64,000 bases of DNA from the NCBI RefSeq assembly GCF_000380965.1, contig NZ_KB905553.1, positions 78,102 to 142,101 on the forward strand. The letters are read 5' to 3'. Shown here piece by piece: positions 9,654 to 17,596 of the stretch (its first letter is position 1; each line of letters begins with the position of its first letter). The position numbers were made by a program, and so were the translations under genes. The notes under the pieces are model-generated. The model did not search any database and was not told where the DNA came from. It saw only the letters and a program-made list of their open reading frames with translations. The stretch is from Paenibacillus ginsengihumi DSM 21568. GTDB lineage: Bacteria; Bacillota; Bacilli; Paenibacillales; NBRC-103111.

Positions 9654-9974
9654 ATGTTGTTAGCGGCGGCAAGCAATCAGCCGGTAGATGGGCTGCAGGG
9701 CTTAATGTTTACCTACGGACCGCTCGTCTTGATGTTCGTCGTGCTCTATTTCCTGCTGATTCGCCCCCAACAAAAGCGCCAGAAGGAGCGCAACCAGATG
9801 CTTAACGCATTGCAAAAGGGGGATAAAGTTGTGACCATCGGCGGGCTGCACGGCACGATCGTGGAATTGACCGACGATACCGTCGTGCTTCGCGTCAACG
9901 ATGTGACGAAGCTGACCTTTGAGCGGTCGGCGATCAACTCCATCAGCTCTTCTTCGCAAGCCGGAAGCAAATAA
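9654..9974 (+). CDS. yajC: YajC, SecDF-associated translocase subunit
   Basis: 106 residues. A single membrane helix (about 19-40), the RPQQKRQKERNQM family signature on the cytoplasmic side, and a small basic-acidic domain (GDKVVTIGGLHGTIVEL). It associates with SecD/SecF, encoded about 4.4 kb downstream. The start follows GAAGGAGGAATCACA, an excellent ribosome site. An intrinsic terminator lies 33 bp downstream. Confidence 0.95.
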   Translation: MLLAAASNQPVDGLQGLMFTYGPLVLMFVVLYFLLIRPQQKRQKERNQMLNALQKGDKVVTIGGLHGTIVELTDDTVVLRVNDVTKLTFERSAINSISSSSQAGSK

Positions 9975-10007
9975 GAAAAACGTCTATCGATGTCCATTCA
10001 AGGATGA

Positions 10008-10034
10008 GCGACCGCGGTTTTGCGGTCGTTTTTC
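10008..10034 (+). terminator. yajC terminator
   Basis: GCGACCGC pairs with GCGGTCGT around a short loop (last pair weak), followed by TTTTC. Confidence 0.85.
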
Positions 10035-10094
10035 TTGGCACAGAAAGCGCGCTTCGCTTGATCGCTTCAGCAAAGTTAAACTTTCCGTAACGTT

Positions 10095-10119
10095 AAAAAA
10101 AGCCGCGTCAGCATGCGGC
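10095..10119 (-). terminator. Minus-strand terminator facing yrzE
   Basis: On the minus strand GCCGC pairs with GCGGC and is followed by seven T bases. It would stop transcripts reading left from yrzE, whose stop is about 185 bases upstream. Confidence 0.6.
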
Positions 10120-10304
10120 CGAATGCGCAACAAGAACGGGCTCCTTGTGTATGAGGGAGAACGTTCTTTTTTCGTTTAACGCCCCCACAGGCTCCCGTTC
10201 GACGGGGCTCCCAGCGGGTCGATCGAAAGAGGTGCCCAAAGCATCCTGCGGGTACGAGACGGATTTTCGGATGCCCGGAAAATGTTGGACGTCGATACAC
10301 CTCT

Positions 10305-10664
10305 TTATTTTTTCATATTGACTCCAACGATACCGCCGATCGCGCCGAGACCGAGCGCCAGCAGAAGCAAATACAACGTTTGCACGGAAAATCCGGCGTC
10401 GTAGGCAAGAAAACCGACAATCCATACCGTTACGCTGTACAGCAATCCGAGCGTTCCGCCGTAATACCAGCCCTTTTGCCCGCTGCGTTTGCCGGAAATG
10501 AATCCGCCTGCCAGCATGGCCATGCCGTGAATGCAGAACGTCAGCGTCATCCAGGAGCTTTCGGGAATGCTCGTGCCGAGCAATAGCAGCGAGGCCAGCA
10601 GCGTGCCGATCAGCATGTAGAGAATGGAATACATCAGTCCGGATAAAAGCGGGGAAGCGTTCAT
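10305..10664 (-). CDS. TIGR04086-family membrane protein (YrzE-like)
   Basis: 119 residues, four predicted membrane helices, almost no soluble part. The family has no established function. The start was chosen at 10664 because AAGGAGGTG stands 8 bases upstream; the frame extends further but without a better site. In B. subtilis yrzE sits at the same place between yajC (yrbF) and the DUF421 gene yrbG. It is divergent from the DUF421 gene across 204 bp. A long inverted repeat starts at its stop codon (see findings). Confidence 0.8.
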   Translation of the reverse strand: MNASPLLSGLMYSILYMLIGTLLASLLLLGTSIPESSWMTLTFCIHGMAMLAGGFISGKRSGQKGWYYGGTLGLLYSVTVWIVGFLAYDAGFSVQTLYLLLLALGLGAIGGIVGVNMKK

Positions 10665-10868
10665 CGCGCGTTCCACCTCCTTTTCTGCAGCTCGTCTTTT
10701 ATCCCCATTGTATGGGCTCGCAGCGCATTTTAGTACAGGTTGTAGTAGAAACAGGAGCGCTCCAAATGCTTTCGGATTCCTCCAGCCCTTCCAACAATTT
10801 GGCACGAAACCCGTATCATAACTCGGCGGAGCGGGGGCCACAATAGCTTTACAGCTTGCGGGGGAGAG

Positions 10869-11600
10869 ATGGTTATGGAATGGATGACTCTTGTATTTCG
10901 AACGCTGCTGGTCTATTTTTTAGTTTTTGTGACCATGCGGATCATGGGAAAACGGGAGATTGGCAAGCTGTCCGTCTTCGATCTTGTCATCTCCATTATG
11001 ATCGCCGAGATAGCTGTATTTGTGCTGGAAGATTTGAACAAGTCGCTGCTGGAAGGCTTTCTTCCCATGGCTACGCTCGTTGTCGTCCAACTGCTGATCG
11101 CCTGGCTTTCGCTCAAAAGCCAGTGGATTCGCCGCTGGTTTGACGGCAGCCCTTCGCTGCTCATCAACAACGGGAAAATCGACCGCGAGAAGATGAGAAA
11201 GCAGCGCTACAATTTGGACGACCTGCTGCTCCAGCTTAGGGAAAACAAAATCGTGAATGTGGGAGACGTGGAGTTCGCGATTCTTGAGACGTCCGGCAAA
11301 TTGACTGTGGTCGAGAAGCCGAAGGAACCTAAGGAACCTAAAGAATCTAAGGAATCTAAGGAGTCTAAGGAATCGAAAGAATCCGGCCACGTCGAGGGAC
11401 AGGCTTTGGTCCGTTACGAAGGGCTTCCGCTGCCCCTGATTATGGACGGAAAAGTTCAGGACATCAATCTGGAGAAGCTGGGCAAAACGAGATTTTGGTT
11501 AAAATCGCAGCTTCGGGAAAAAGGCATCCACGATTTCAAGGACGTGTTTCTGTGCACGTACGATCATCGCGGCCGTTGGTTTATCGACCGCAAAAAATAG
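10869..11600 (+). CDS. DUF421-family membrane protein (YrbG-like)
   Basis: 243 residues. Three N-terminal membrane helices (about 8-80, with FLVFVTMRIMGKREIGKLS) and a cytoplasmic region typical of DUF421/YetF proteins (SPSLLINNGKIDREKMRKQRYNLDDLLLQLR). A run of KEP/KES triplets (about 152-172) interrupts the cytoplasmic part. The C-terminus is PLPLIMDGKVQDINLEKLGKTRFW. Either ATG 10869 or ATG 10875 may be the start; GGGGGAGAG lies just upstream. In B. subtilis some DUF421 proteins are linked to spore properties; no such role can be read here. Confidence 0.85.
   Translation: MVMEWMTLVFRTLLVYFLVFVTMRIMGKREIGKLSVFDLVISIMIAEIAVFVLEDLNKSLLEGFLPMATLVVVQLLIAWLSLKSQWIRRWFDGSPSLLINNGKIDREKMRKQRYNLDDLLLQLRENKIVNVGDVEFAILETSGKLTVVEKPKEPKEPKESKESKESKESKESGHVEGQALVRYEGLPLPLIMDGKVQDINLEKLGKTRFWLKSQLREKGIHDFKDVFLCTYDHRGRWFIDRKK
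11322..11384 (+). repeat. Seven 9-bp in-frame repeats (KEP/KES)
   Basis: Seven exact-register copies of AAGGAAYCT-type units encode Lys-Glu-Pro or Lys-Glu-Ser triplets within the DUF421 gene. Copy-number change would lengthen the linker without shifting frame. Confidence 0.92.
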
Positions 11601-11616
11601 ACCGAATTGGACCGCC

Positions 11617-11656
11617 GGTGACAAGCGAGTTTTTATGCCATCAGCCGTCACCTTTT
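11617..11656 (+). terminator. Hairpin between convergent DUF421 gene and spoVB
   Basis: GGTGAC (11617-11622) pairs with GTCACC (11647-11652), followed by four T bases. The right arm (GCCATCAGCCGTCACC) resembles the hairpin repeat that ends ruvB, so it may be a decayed member of that family. Confidence 0.5.
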
Positions 11657-11695
11657 CGCCGGACGGGCTTTGTTGAACCTTCAGGGTCGTTCAGA

Positions 11696-13255
11696 TTATT
11701 TGGCAAAACGTTTCACGAGTACAATGAGGCGCGCGACGTCATGCCGGTCGATCAGACGCAGCAGCAGGCATACGATGAGATAAGCCGCAAAACCCGATGC
11801 GGAGGCCATGGCGAAACGAATCAAGCCGATGTCTGTCCATGGCGTGTGCATAACGGCGTAACAGATCGGTGCGGCGCAGCCGACGGCCGCGGCGGCTTTC
11901 AGAAAGTCGGCGGCCGGCATGCGAAACTGAAGCAGTCTCGACAAGGTTCCCCAATGCAGCATCGTGACAAGCACTATGTTGATATTGATGGCGAGAACGG
12001 CGCCAAGGATGCCGAATTCGGGCCGGCTGGCAAGCAGGTAGATGAGCGGCAGCTTGACCAGCGAGCCGGCGACCGTATTCATCAAGGCGCTTCCCGGTCT
12101 TTCCAATGCCTGCAGTGCCGCCTGCAGCGGCCCCTGAAAATAAATGAACAGCGCCACCGGCGCCATCATCCTCAGCATCGTCCCGACTTCCGGCTGATTG
12201 TACAAGTACAGGCAGAGCGGCTCCGCCAATACGAACATGATCATGGCGAACGGCGCGCCTGCAGTCAGGGCAAGCTTGAGCGCCTGCGACAGCCTCATAT
12301 GAATCGTCTTCATATCGTTGCGGGCCGCCGCCTCCGACAAGTTCGGCACAAGCGCGACCGACAGCGAGGTTGTCAGCGCGCCGGGCAATAGCAGAAGCGG
12401 GAAAATCATGCCCTGCAGCGCGCCGTACTGCGCTGTCGCCACGCCTGCCGCAATGCCGGCAACGGCCAGGCTCCGGATAATGATGATCGATTCTATGAAA
12501 TAAGAGAACGACCCGACCAGGCGGCTGCCCGTAACCGGCAGAGCGAGCTTGACGATCCGCGCCAGCTGACTGCGCCGGACGGTGCTTCCCGAACCGATAC
12601 GGCCATGAACGCGCTCCAGCGGCTGACGGTTCTGCACATACTGCAGAGCGAGCACGGTCAGCGCGCAAATTTCGCCGGCGAGCACCCCCGTCATCGCTCC
12701 GGCAGCGGCATACTCGACGCCGCGCGGCAGCATCCACCAGGCAAACACGAGCACGGCTACGATGCGAACCAGCGTTTCCGCGATCTGCGAAACCGCAGTC
12801 GGTATCATGTTGTGCCTTCCCTGAAAGTAACCGCGGAAAACGGAGGAGATGCCTACGATGAGGATGATGGGAGTCATGCACAGAAACGTGTAGTATACCC
12901 GGGCGTCCGTGAGTACGAATGTCGAGATCCAGGGTGCGGCAAGCAGGCTGAGGCCAGAGAAGAAGATGCTGATGACTCCCGAAATGGCCATCGCTGTGCA
13001 AAAGATCGTTCTGACTCTCGCTTCGTTTCCTTCCGCCTCGGCTTCGGCGACCAGCTTGGCGACGGCGATGGGAATGCCTCCCGTCACGAGCGTCAAAATG
13101 ACGCTGAGCAAAGGCCAGCCCATCTGGTACAGGCCGATGCCTTCGGCTCCGATGACCCGCGGAAGCGTAATTCTCGGGATAAAGCCAAGGATGCGGTTGA
13201 CGATACCGGCGGCAAGGAGAATCAGCGTTCCTTGAATAAACGATTGTTTGCTCAC
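11696..13255 (-). CDS. spoVB: SpoVB, polysaccharide-exporter/MurJ-like flippase
   Basis: 519 residues, about 14 membrane helices of the MOP/MVF superfamily. B. subtilis SpoVB is needed for spore cortex synthesis and is thought to flip lipid-linked peptidoglycan precursor. It begins MSKQSFIQGTLILLAAGIVN, close to the family start, at a GTG behind AAGGAC. Further family blocks are ITLPRVIGAEGIGLYQMGWP and RGYFQGRHNMIPTAVSQIAE. In B. subtilis the gene has the same neighbours (yrbG, yrzD/comN). It runs opposite to the flanking genes. Confidence 0.9.
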   Translation of the reverse strand: MSKQSFIQGTLILLAAGIVNRILGFIPRITLPRVIGAEGIGLYQMGWPLLSVILTLVTGGIPIAVAKLVAEAEAEGNEARVRTIFCTAMAISGVISIFFSGLSLLAAPWISTFVLTDARVYYTFLCMTPIILIVGISSVFRGYFQGRHNMIPTAVSQIAETLVRIVAVLVFAWWMLPRGVEYAAAGAMTGVLAGEICALTVLALQYVQNRQPLERVHGRIGSGSTVRRSQLARIVKLALPVTGSRLVGSFSYFIESIIIIRSLAVAGIAAGVATAQYGALQGMIFPLLLLPGALTTSLSVALVPNLSEAAARNDMKTIHMRLSQALKLALTAGAPFAMIMFVLAEPLCLYLYNQPEVGTMLRMMAPVALFIYFQGPLQAALQALERPGSALMNTVAGSLVKLPLIYLLASRPEFGILGAVLAININIVLVTMLHWGTLSRLLQFRMPAADFLKAAAAVGCAAPICYAVMHTPWTDIGLIRFAMASASGFAAYLIVCLLLRLIDRHDVARLIVLVKRFAK

Positions 13256-13430
13256 TTGTCGTCCTTCTTTCTCCTTCCGGGTTTTGTCCGATCATTACAT
13301 GGATATGCAGCCTGTCCCGCGGCATGCAACATTTTTTGGCAGGCGATTTCCGGTTGCCGAAGAAGGAATGCGGGGACCGAACGGCGAATGATTAGGGATT
13401 GACGCTTAATAGCCCGGGAGGGATGGAACG

Positions 13431-14216
13431 ATGAGCGATGAAGGCCGGAAGATCGAGCCGCAAGCGGAGCGGGTCACGGATAACGCGGCCACCCGCAAAC
13501 GGGAGCATGCCGTGGATGAGGCGGACGCCATATGCGAGCTGGTGCGCGCTATAGAAGAGACGGGCGCCGCGGTCGATACGGCGCGCGCTACGGATGAGGC
13601 GGCCGCCACGAGCGATACGGCGCGCACTGCGGATGAGGCGGCCGCCACGAGCGATACGGAGCGCGCTACGGATGAGCCGGACGCTACGAGCGATATGATG
13701 CGCGTTGCAGGAGAGCCGAACGCCGCGGTCGATACGTTGCGCACTGCAGATGAGGCGGATGTCATATGCGAGCTGGTGCGCGCTATAGAAGAGGCGGGAG
13801 GCGCGGCCGATGCGTTGCGCGCTGCAGATGAGCCGGACGCCATGGGCGGAAGAAGGCGCAATCCAGCCGAGGCCGGGAGCTTCGGCGTTTCGGAGCATGC
13901 GACGCATGAGGCGGAGATGGCCGGAGCTTTGGCGGAGCCACCCGGCGGCGAGGGCGCCGGGGAAACGGAGGCGGCGCTGGACGAAGACGATTTGAATTGG
14001 GGCATCGCCGATCTTTGCCGCAGCAAGGCGCAGGAATTTCGCATGCTCGGTTATGAGCACGTCACCGGCGAAGAGATCTGGGAATGCGTCAGCGACAAAT
14101 ACCGCAAGACAGGGACGCCTCCCCTGCACCGGATCGTCAACGATATATTGTCGCTGAAGGTGACCCAGTTTATGAACTGGGTGACGATGAGCATTTATAA
14201 GGAGGGCCGTTTTTGA
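13431..14216 (+). CDS. comN: ComN-like post-transcriptional regulator with a repeat-built N-terminal extension
   Basis: 261 residues. The last 75 or so match the small ComN (YrzD) family: LNWGIADLCRSKAQEFRMLGYEHVT, EEIWECV, PPLHRIVNDILSLK, QFMNWVT. In B. subtilis ComN is a protein of about 100 residues that acts on comE mRNA and sits between spoVB and secDF, as here. The first 185 residues are an acidic Ala/Thr/Asp/Glu-rich region made of 13-residue repeats (TARATDEAAATSD type) and two copies of an ICELVRAIEE block. The start is ATG 13431 behind GGGAGGGATGG; a shorter start just before the ComN domain would be Met-poor. The extension may be a disordered tether; its function is unknown. Confidence 0.72.
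   Translation: MSDEGRKIEPQAERVTDNAATRKREHAVDEADAICELVRAIEETGAAVDTARATDEAAATSDTARTADEAAATSDTERATDEPDATSDMMRVAGEPNAAVDTLRTADEADVICELVRAIEEAGGAADALRAADEPDAMGGRRRNPAEAGSFGVSEHATHEAEMAGALAEPPGGEGAGETEAALDEDDLNWGIADLCRSKAQEFRMLGYEHVTGEEIWECVSDKYRKTGTPPLHRIVNDILSLKVTQFMNWVTMSIYKEGRF
13518..13820 (+). repeat. 39-bp coding repeats and a longer duplication inside comN
   Basis: Units of 39 bp start at 13575, 13614, 13653 and 13692, with a fifth beginning at 13731. They encode variants of DTARATDEAAATS. A block encoding an ICELVRAIEE motif occurs at about 13518-13574 and again at about 13755-13811, so a larger segment was also duplicated. Confidence 0.92.
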
Positions 14217-14256
14217 AGGGGCGCTGCCGTGTCTGCCGCTTTCGGCCTATAGCTGC

Positions 14257-14307
14257 ATAAAGCCCGATAACCGCCTGATGGCGCCGCGGTTTTCGGGCTT
14301 TATTTTG
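14257..14307 (+). terminator. comN terminator
   Basis: An 18-base arm (ATAAAGCCCGATAACCGC) pairs with GCGGTTTTCGGGCTTTAT with a single mismatch, then TTTT. Confidence 0.9.
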
Positions 14308-14331
14308 GCTGCCCACAGCAATTTCGACAAA

Positions 14332-14360
14332 TTGACTCGATTTTGGGCGGTAGGTATAAT
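14332..14360 (+). promoter_or_regulatory. secDF promoter
   Basis: TTGACT, 17-bp spacer, TATAAT: near-consensus sigma-A promoter, 29 bp before the secD start. Confidence 0.85.
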
Positions 14361-14389
14361 AGGGCTATTGAGTACGGAAGGAGAACAGT

Positions 14390-15622
14390 ATGGATATCAA
14401 ACGAATTGTCGCTTTCCTAGGCATCGTTGTGATCGTGTTTGCAACCATCGCTTTTACGAGTCCTTCGCTGGTCAAAAATATCAAGCTGGGACTTGATCTA
14501 AAGGGCGGCTTTGAAATTTTGTACGTCGCCGAGCCGATCGAAGCGGGACAAGCGGTCACCAAGGAATCGCTGCTGGAAACCGCGCGAAGCGTGCAGGAAC
14601 GCGCGGATCGATCGGGCGTCAGCGAGCCTGAGGTGACGACGGAGGGGCAGGACCGCATTCGCGTCCGCATCGCCGGAGTGGCCAATGAAGAAGAAGTGCG
14701 GGCGATTTTGAAAAAGCCGGCCGAACTCACGTTCCGCGGGCCGGACGGCACGAAGGAGATGGTCGGCAGCGATTTCGTGCAAGGCGGAGCGCAAGTGGGC
14801 TTTGACCAGTATAACCGGCCGATCGTGTCCATTAAGGTGAAGGACCCGGAGAAATTCCGGCAGGTGACGCAGAAGCTGCTCGGACAGCCCTTGTCCATTT
14901 ACCTGGATGAAACGCTGCTGTCGTCTCCGGTCGTTCAGCAAGTGCTGTCTGACGGTCAGGCGACGATTACGGGGAGCGCCACGTACGACGAAGCGAAGAA
15001 GCTGGCGGATACGATCAACCTCGGCGCGCTTCCGCTCAAGCTGACGGAGAAATATACGCAGTCGGTCGGCGCTTCGCTCGGACAGCTGTCGCTGCAGCAG
15101 ACGGTTCGGGCCAGCCTCATCGCCTCGGTCGTTATTTTGCTGTTCATGCTGATCGTCTATCGCGTGCCGGGAATCGTGGCCAGCATCTCGATCATCACGT
15201 TTGCCTGGATGACGCTCGGCGTTATGTACCTCATGAACGCTACGCTGACACTGCCGGGCATCGCCGCCTTCGTGCTAGGGGTAGGCATGGCGGTCGACGC
15301 GAACATCATTACTTACGAACGGATCAAAGAGGAGCTGCGCAGCGGCAAGAGCGTTCTGTCGTCGCTCAAGGCCGGGTCGCGCCACTCCTTCCGCACCATT
15401 CTGGACGCGAATCTGACGACGATCATCGCCGGCGCGGTTCTGTATTTTCTCGGGTCGGGAGCCATCCAAGGGTTTGCGCTTACGCTGATCTTCACGATTT
15501 TGGTGAGCATTCTGACGAACGTCCTTTTCTCCAGATGGCTGCTGCACTTGCTGATTCGCAGCAATCTGGTCAAAAAGCCGGGCTATTTCGGAGTAAAGGA
15601 GTCGGAAATCAATGCGCTATAA
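14390..15622 (+). CDS. secD: SecD, protein export accessory subunit
   Basis: 410 residues. SecD with SecF is a proton-driven RND-type protein that helps translocation finish outside the membrane. It has an N-terminal helix, the GLDLKGG signature (LGLDLKGGFEILY), a periplasm-side P1 region shorter than in E. coli, and a six-helix C-terminal bundle with GVGMAVDANIITYERIKEELRSGKS. The start follows GAAGGAGAACAGT. In B. subtilis SecD and SecF are fused; here they are separate genes overlapping by 11 bases. Confidence 0.96.
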   Translation: MDIKRIVAFLGIVVIVFATIAFTSPSLVKNIKLGLDLKGGFEILYVAEPIEAGQAVTKESLLETARSVQERADRSGVSEPEVTTEGQDRIRVRIAGVANEEEVRAILKKPAELTFRGPDGTKEMVGSDFVQGGAQVGFDQYNRPIVSIKVKDPEKFRQVTQKLLGQPLSIYLDETLLSSPVVQQVLSDGQATITGSATYDEAKKLADTINLGALPLKLTEKYTQSVGASLGQLSLQQTVRASLIASVVILLFMLIVYRVPGIVASISIITFAWMTLGVMYLMNATLTLPGIAAFVLGVGMAVDANIITYERIKEELRSGKSVLSSLKAGSRHSFRTILDANLTTIIAGAVLYFLGSGAIQGFALTLIFTILVSILTNVLFSRWLLHLLIRSNLVKKPGYFGVKESEINAL

Positions 15623-16526
15623 ATGGAGCTTCGATGTCGTCAAGCACCGGAAGAAATATTTTACGTTTTCTATCGTCGTTACGATTTTGGGCATTCTCAG
15701 CCTGGCGATCTTCGGCTTGAATCGCGGCGTCGATTTCAAATCCGGGACGACGCTGGACATAACGGCGGCGGGCCAGGCCATCGATCAGGCGAAGGCCGCC
15801 GATCTTATCGGCAAGGCCGGGCTTCAGGCGGCGACGATCGTCGTCGGCGGCGACAATAACGACAGGGTAACCGCCCGATTCGAGCAGGTGCTAAGCCCCG
15901 ACCAGGTCAAATCGATTGAAGAGAGCTTCAAGGCGGTATACGGCGACAATGTTTCCAAAGAGGAGAATACGGTCGATACGGAGCTGGCGGCCGAGCTGGC
16001 GACCAAAGCGACATGGGCCGTGCTGATCGCGAGCGTGTTCATCGCCGCTTATGTCGCTATTCGGTTCGAGTGGCGCTTTGCCGTCGCCGGCATCGTCTCT
16101 CTGCTGCACGATGCATTCATCGTCATCAGCCTGTTCTCGATCTTCCGCTGGGAGGTCAACCTCCCGTTCGTCGCCGCCGTGCTCACGATCATCGGCTACT
16201 CGATCAACGATACGATCGTTATCTTCGACCGCATTCGCGAGAACATGCGCTTCGCCAAGAAGAAGACATTCGACGATTTGGCCAAAATCGTCAACGACAG
16301 CGTGTGGCAGACGATGACCCGTTCGATCAATACGGTCGTCACCGTGCTGATCGCCGCCGTGTTCCTGTTTATTATGGGAAGCCCGGCGATTCGCATGTTC
16401 TCGCTGGCGATCATTATCGGGCTGGCCAGCGGCATGTACTCGTCCATCTTTATTGCAAGCCCCTTGTGGCTGGTCCTCAAGCACAAATGGCCCGGCAAAA
16501 GCGCAGGCAAGAAAGCGGCAGCCTGA
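15612..16526 (+). CDS. secF: SecF, protein export accessory subunit
   Basis: 304 residues. It begins MRYKWSFDVVKHRKKYFTFS and includes LNRGVDFKSGTTLDI and the SecF bundle motif TIIGYSINDTIVIFDRIRENMR. Its start lies inside the end of secD with a GGAGTAAAGGAG ribosome site, giving coupled translation of the two subunits. Confidence 0.96.
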   Translation: MRYKWSFDVVKHRKKYFTFSIVVTILGILSLAIFGLNRGVDFKSGTTLDITAAGQAIDQAKAADLIGKAGLQAATIVVGGDNNDRVTARFEQVLSPDQVKSIEESFKAVYGDNVSKEENTVDTELAAELATKATWAVLIASVFIAAYVAIRFEWRFAVAGIVSLLHDAFIVISLFSIFRWEVNLPFVAAVLTIIGYSINDTIVIFDRIRENMRFAKKKTFDDLAKIVNDSVWQTMTRSINTVVTVLIAAVFLFIMGSPAIRMFSLAIIIGLASGMYSSIFIASPLWLVLKHKWPGKSAGKKAAA

Positions 16527-16612
16527 GCGGGACCGACAAAGCCTCATCGATCATATCGGCCGTGTGAAACGAATGATTCCACGGCCTTATTATGCTTACG
16601 GAGGAATGGCTC

Positions 16613-17563
16613 ATGACGAAGGAACGTTTCAAGCAAGCGGAATTAGGCGCTTGGCTCGGCATCTTCGGCAATATAGCCCTTGCGGTCATGAAGGGAACCG
16701 CCGGTTACTTCTCGGGAAGCAAGGCGCTGATCGCCGATGCGTTCCATTCGGCTTCGGATGTTGCCGGATCGTGCGCAGTGCTTGTCGGCCTGAAAGCGGC
16801 CCAAAGGCCGCCGGATGAAGACCATCCTTACGGTCATGGCAAAGCGGAACCGATCGCTGCTATCGTCGTTTCGGTACTGATGCTCGTTGTCGGCCTGGAG
16901 ATCGCCGTGCAATCGGTCAAAGCGATCTATACCGGCGATCTGGAGCCGCCGAAAGGCTATGCGGTTATTGTGATTGGCATTTCCATCATCGTGAAGGAAG
17001 CGATGTTTCAATACAAATACCGGCTCGGCAAGCGGCTGGGCAGCCAGGCGTTGATCGCCAACGCCTGGGAGCACCGCTCCGACGTGTATTCGTCGGTAGC
17101 CGCGCTGGCGGGCGTCGGCGGGGCTATGGTCGGCCATTACCTGGGAAATACATATTTGTATTATTTGGACCCGCTCGCCGGCCTCGTCGTTGCCGTGCTG
17201 ATCCTGAAGATGGGCTATCGCCTCGCGGCCGAAGCGGTCCACAGCACGATGGATCATGTGCTGCACCAAGAGGATTCGGCCGACCTGCTGGAAACGGTGC
17301 AGCGCATCAAGGGCGTTATCGCCGTCGACGATCTTCGCGCCCGCGAGCATGGGCATTACGTCATCGTCGACGTGAAGATCAGCGTCAACCCGAAAATTAG
17401 CGTTCAGGAAGGGCACGACATTGCCAGAACGGTCAAATATACGCTGATGAAGAAATTCAGCCACGTCTCCGACGTTTTCATTCATGTCAATCCTTACGAT
17501 GCCGGATATCCGTACAAAAATGCCGATTCCGGCCAAGACGATTACCCGACGCTGCTGCACTAG
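16613..17563 (+). CDS. Cation diffusion facilitator family transporter
   Basis: 316 residues. CDF proteins export divalent metals (Zn, Mn, Fe, Co) using the proton gradient. Six membrane helices with metal-site motifs ADAFHSASDV in helix 2 and NAWEHRSDVYSS in helix 5, a loop motif DEDHPYGHGKAEPIA, and a C-terminal cytoplasmic dimer domain (LRAREHGHYVIVDVKISVNP, DVFIHVNP). The start was set at ATG 16613, which has GGAGG 8 bases upstream, rather than ATG 16592. The metal cannot be assigned by eye. Confidence 0.88.
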   Translation: MTKERFKQAELGAWLGIFGNIALAVMKGTAGYFSGSKALIADAFHSASDVAGSCAVLVGLKAAQRPPDEDHPYGHGKAEPIAAIVVSVLMLVVGLEIAVQSVKAIYTGDLEPPKGYAVIVIGISIIVKEAMFQYKYRLGKRLGSQALIANAWEHRSDVYSSVAALAGVGGAMVGHYLGNTYLYYLDPLAGLVVAVLILKMGYRLAAEAVHSTMDHVLHQEDSADLLETVQRIKGVIAVDDLRAREHGHYVIVDVKISVNPKISVQEGHDIARTVKYTLMKKFSHVSDVFIHVNPYDAGYPYKNADSGQDDYPTLLH

Positions 17564-17596
17564 CTCGGCTTGCGGGAAGGAAGGAGTCATGCCCTC

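Noticed and set aside
13392-14129. Long minus-strand open frames opposite comN
   Set aside because: They exist because the 39-bp coding repeats lack stops in other frames. No ribosome site, and the ComN domain fixes the plus strand.
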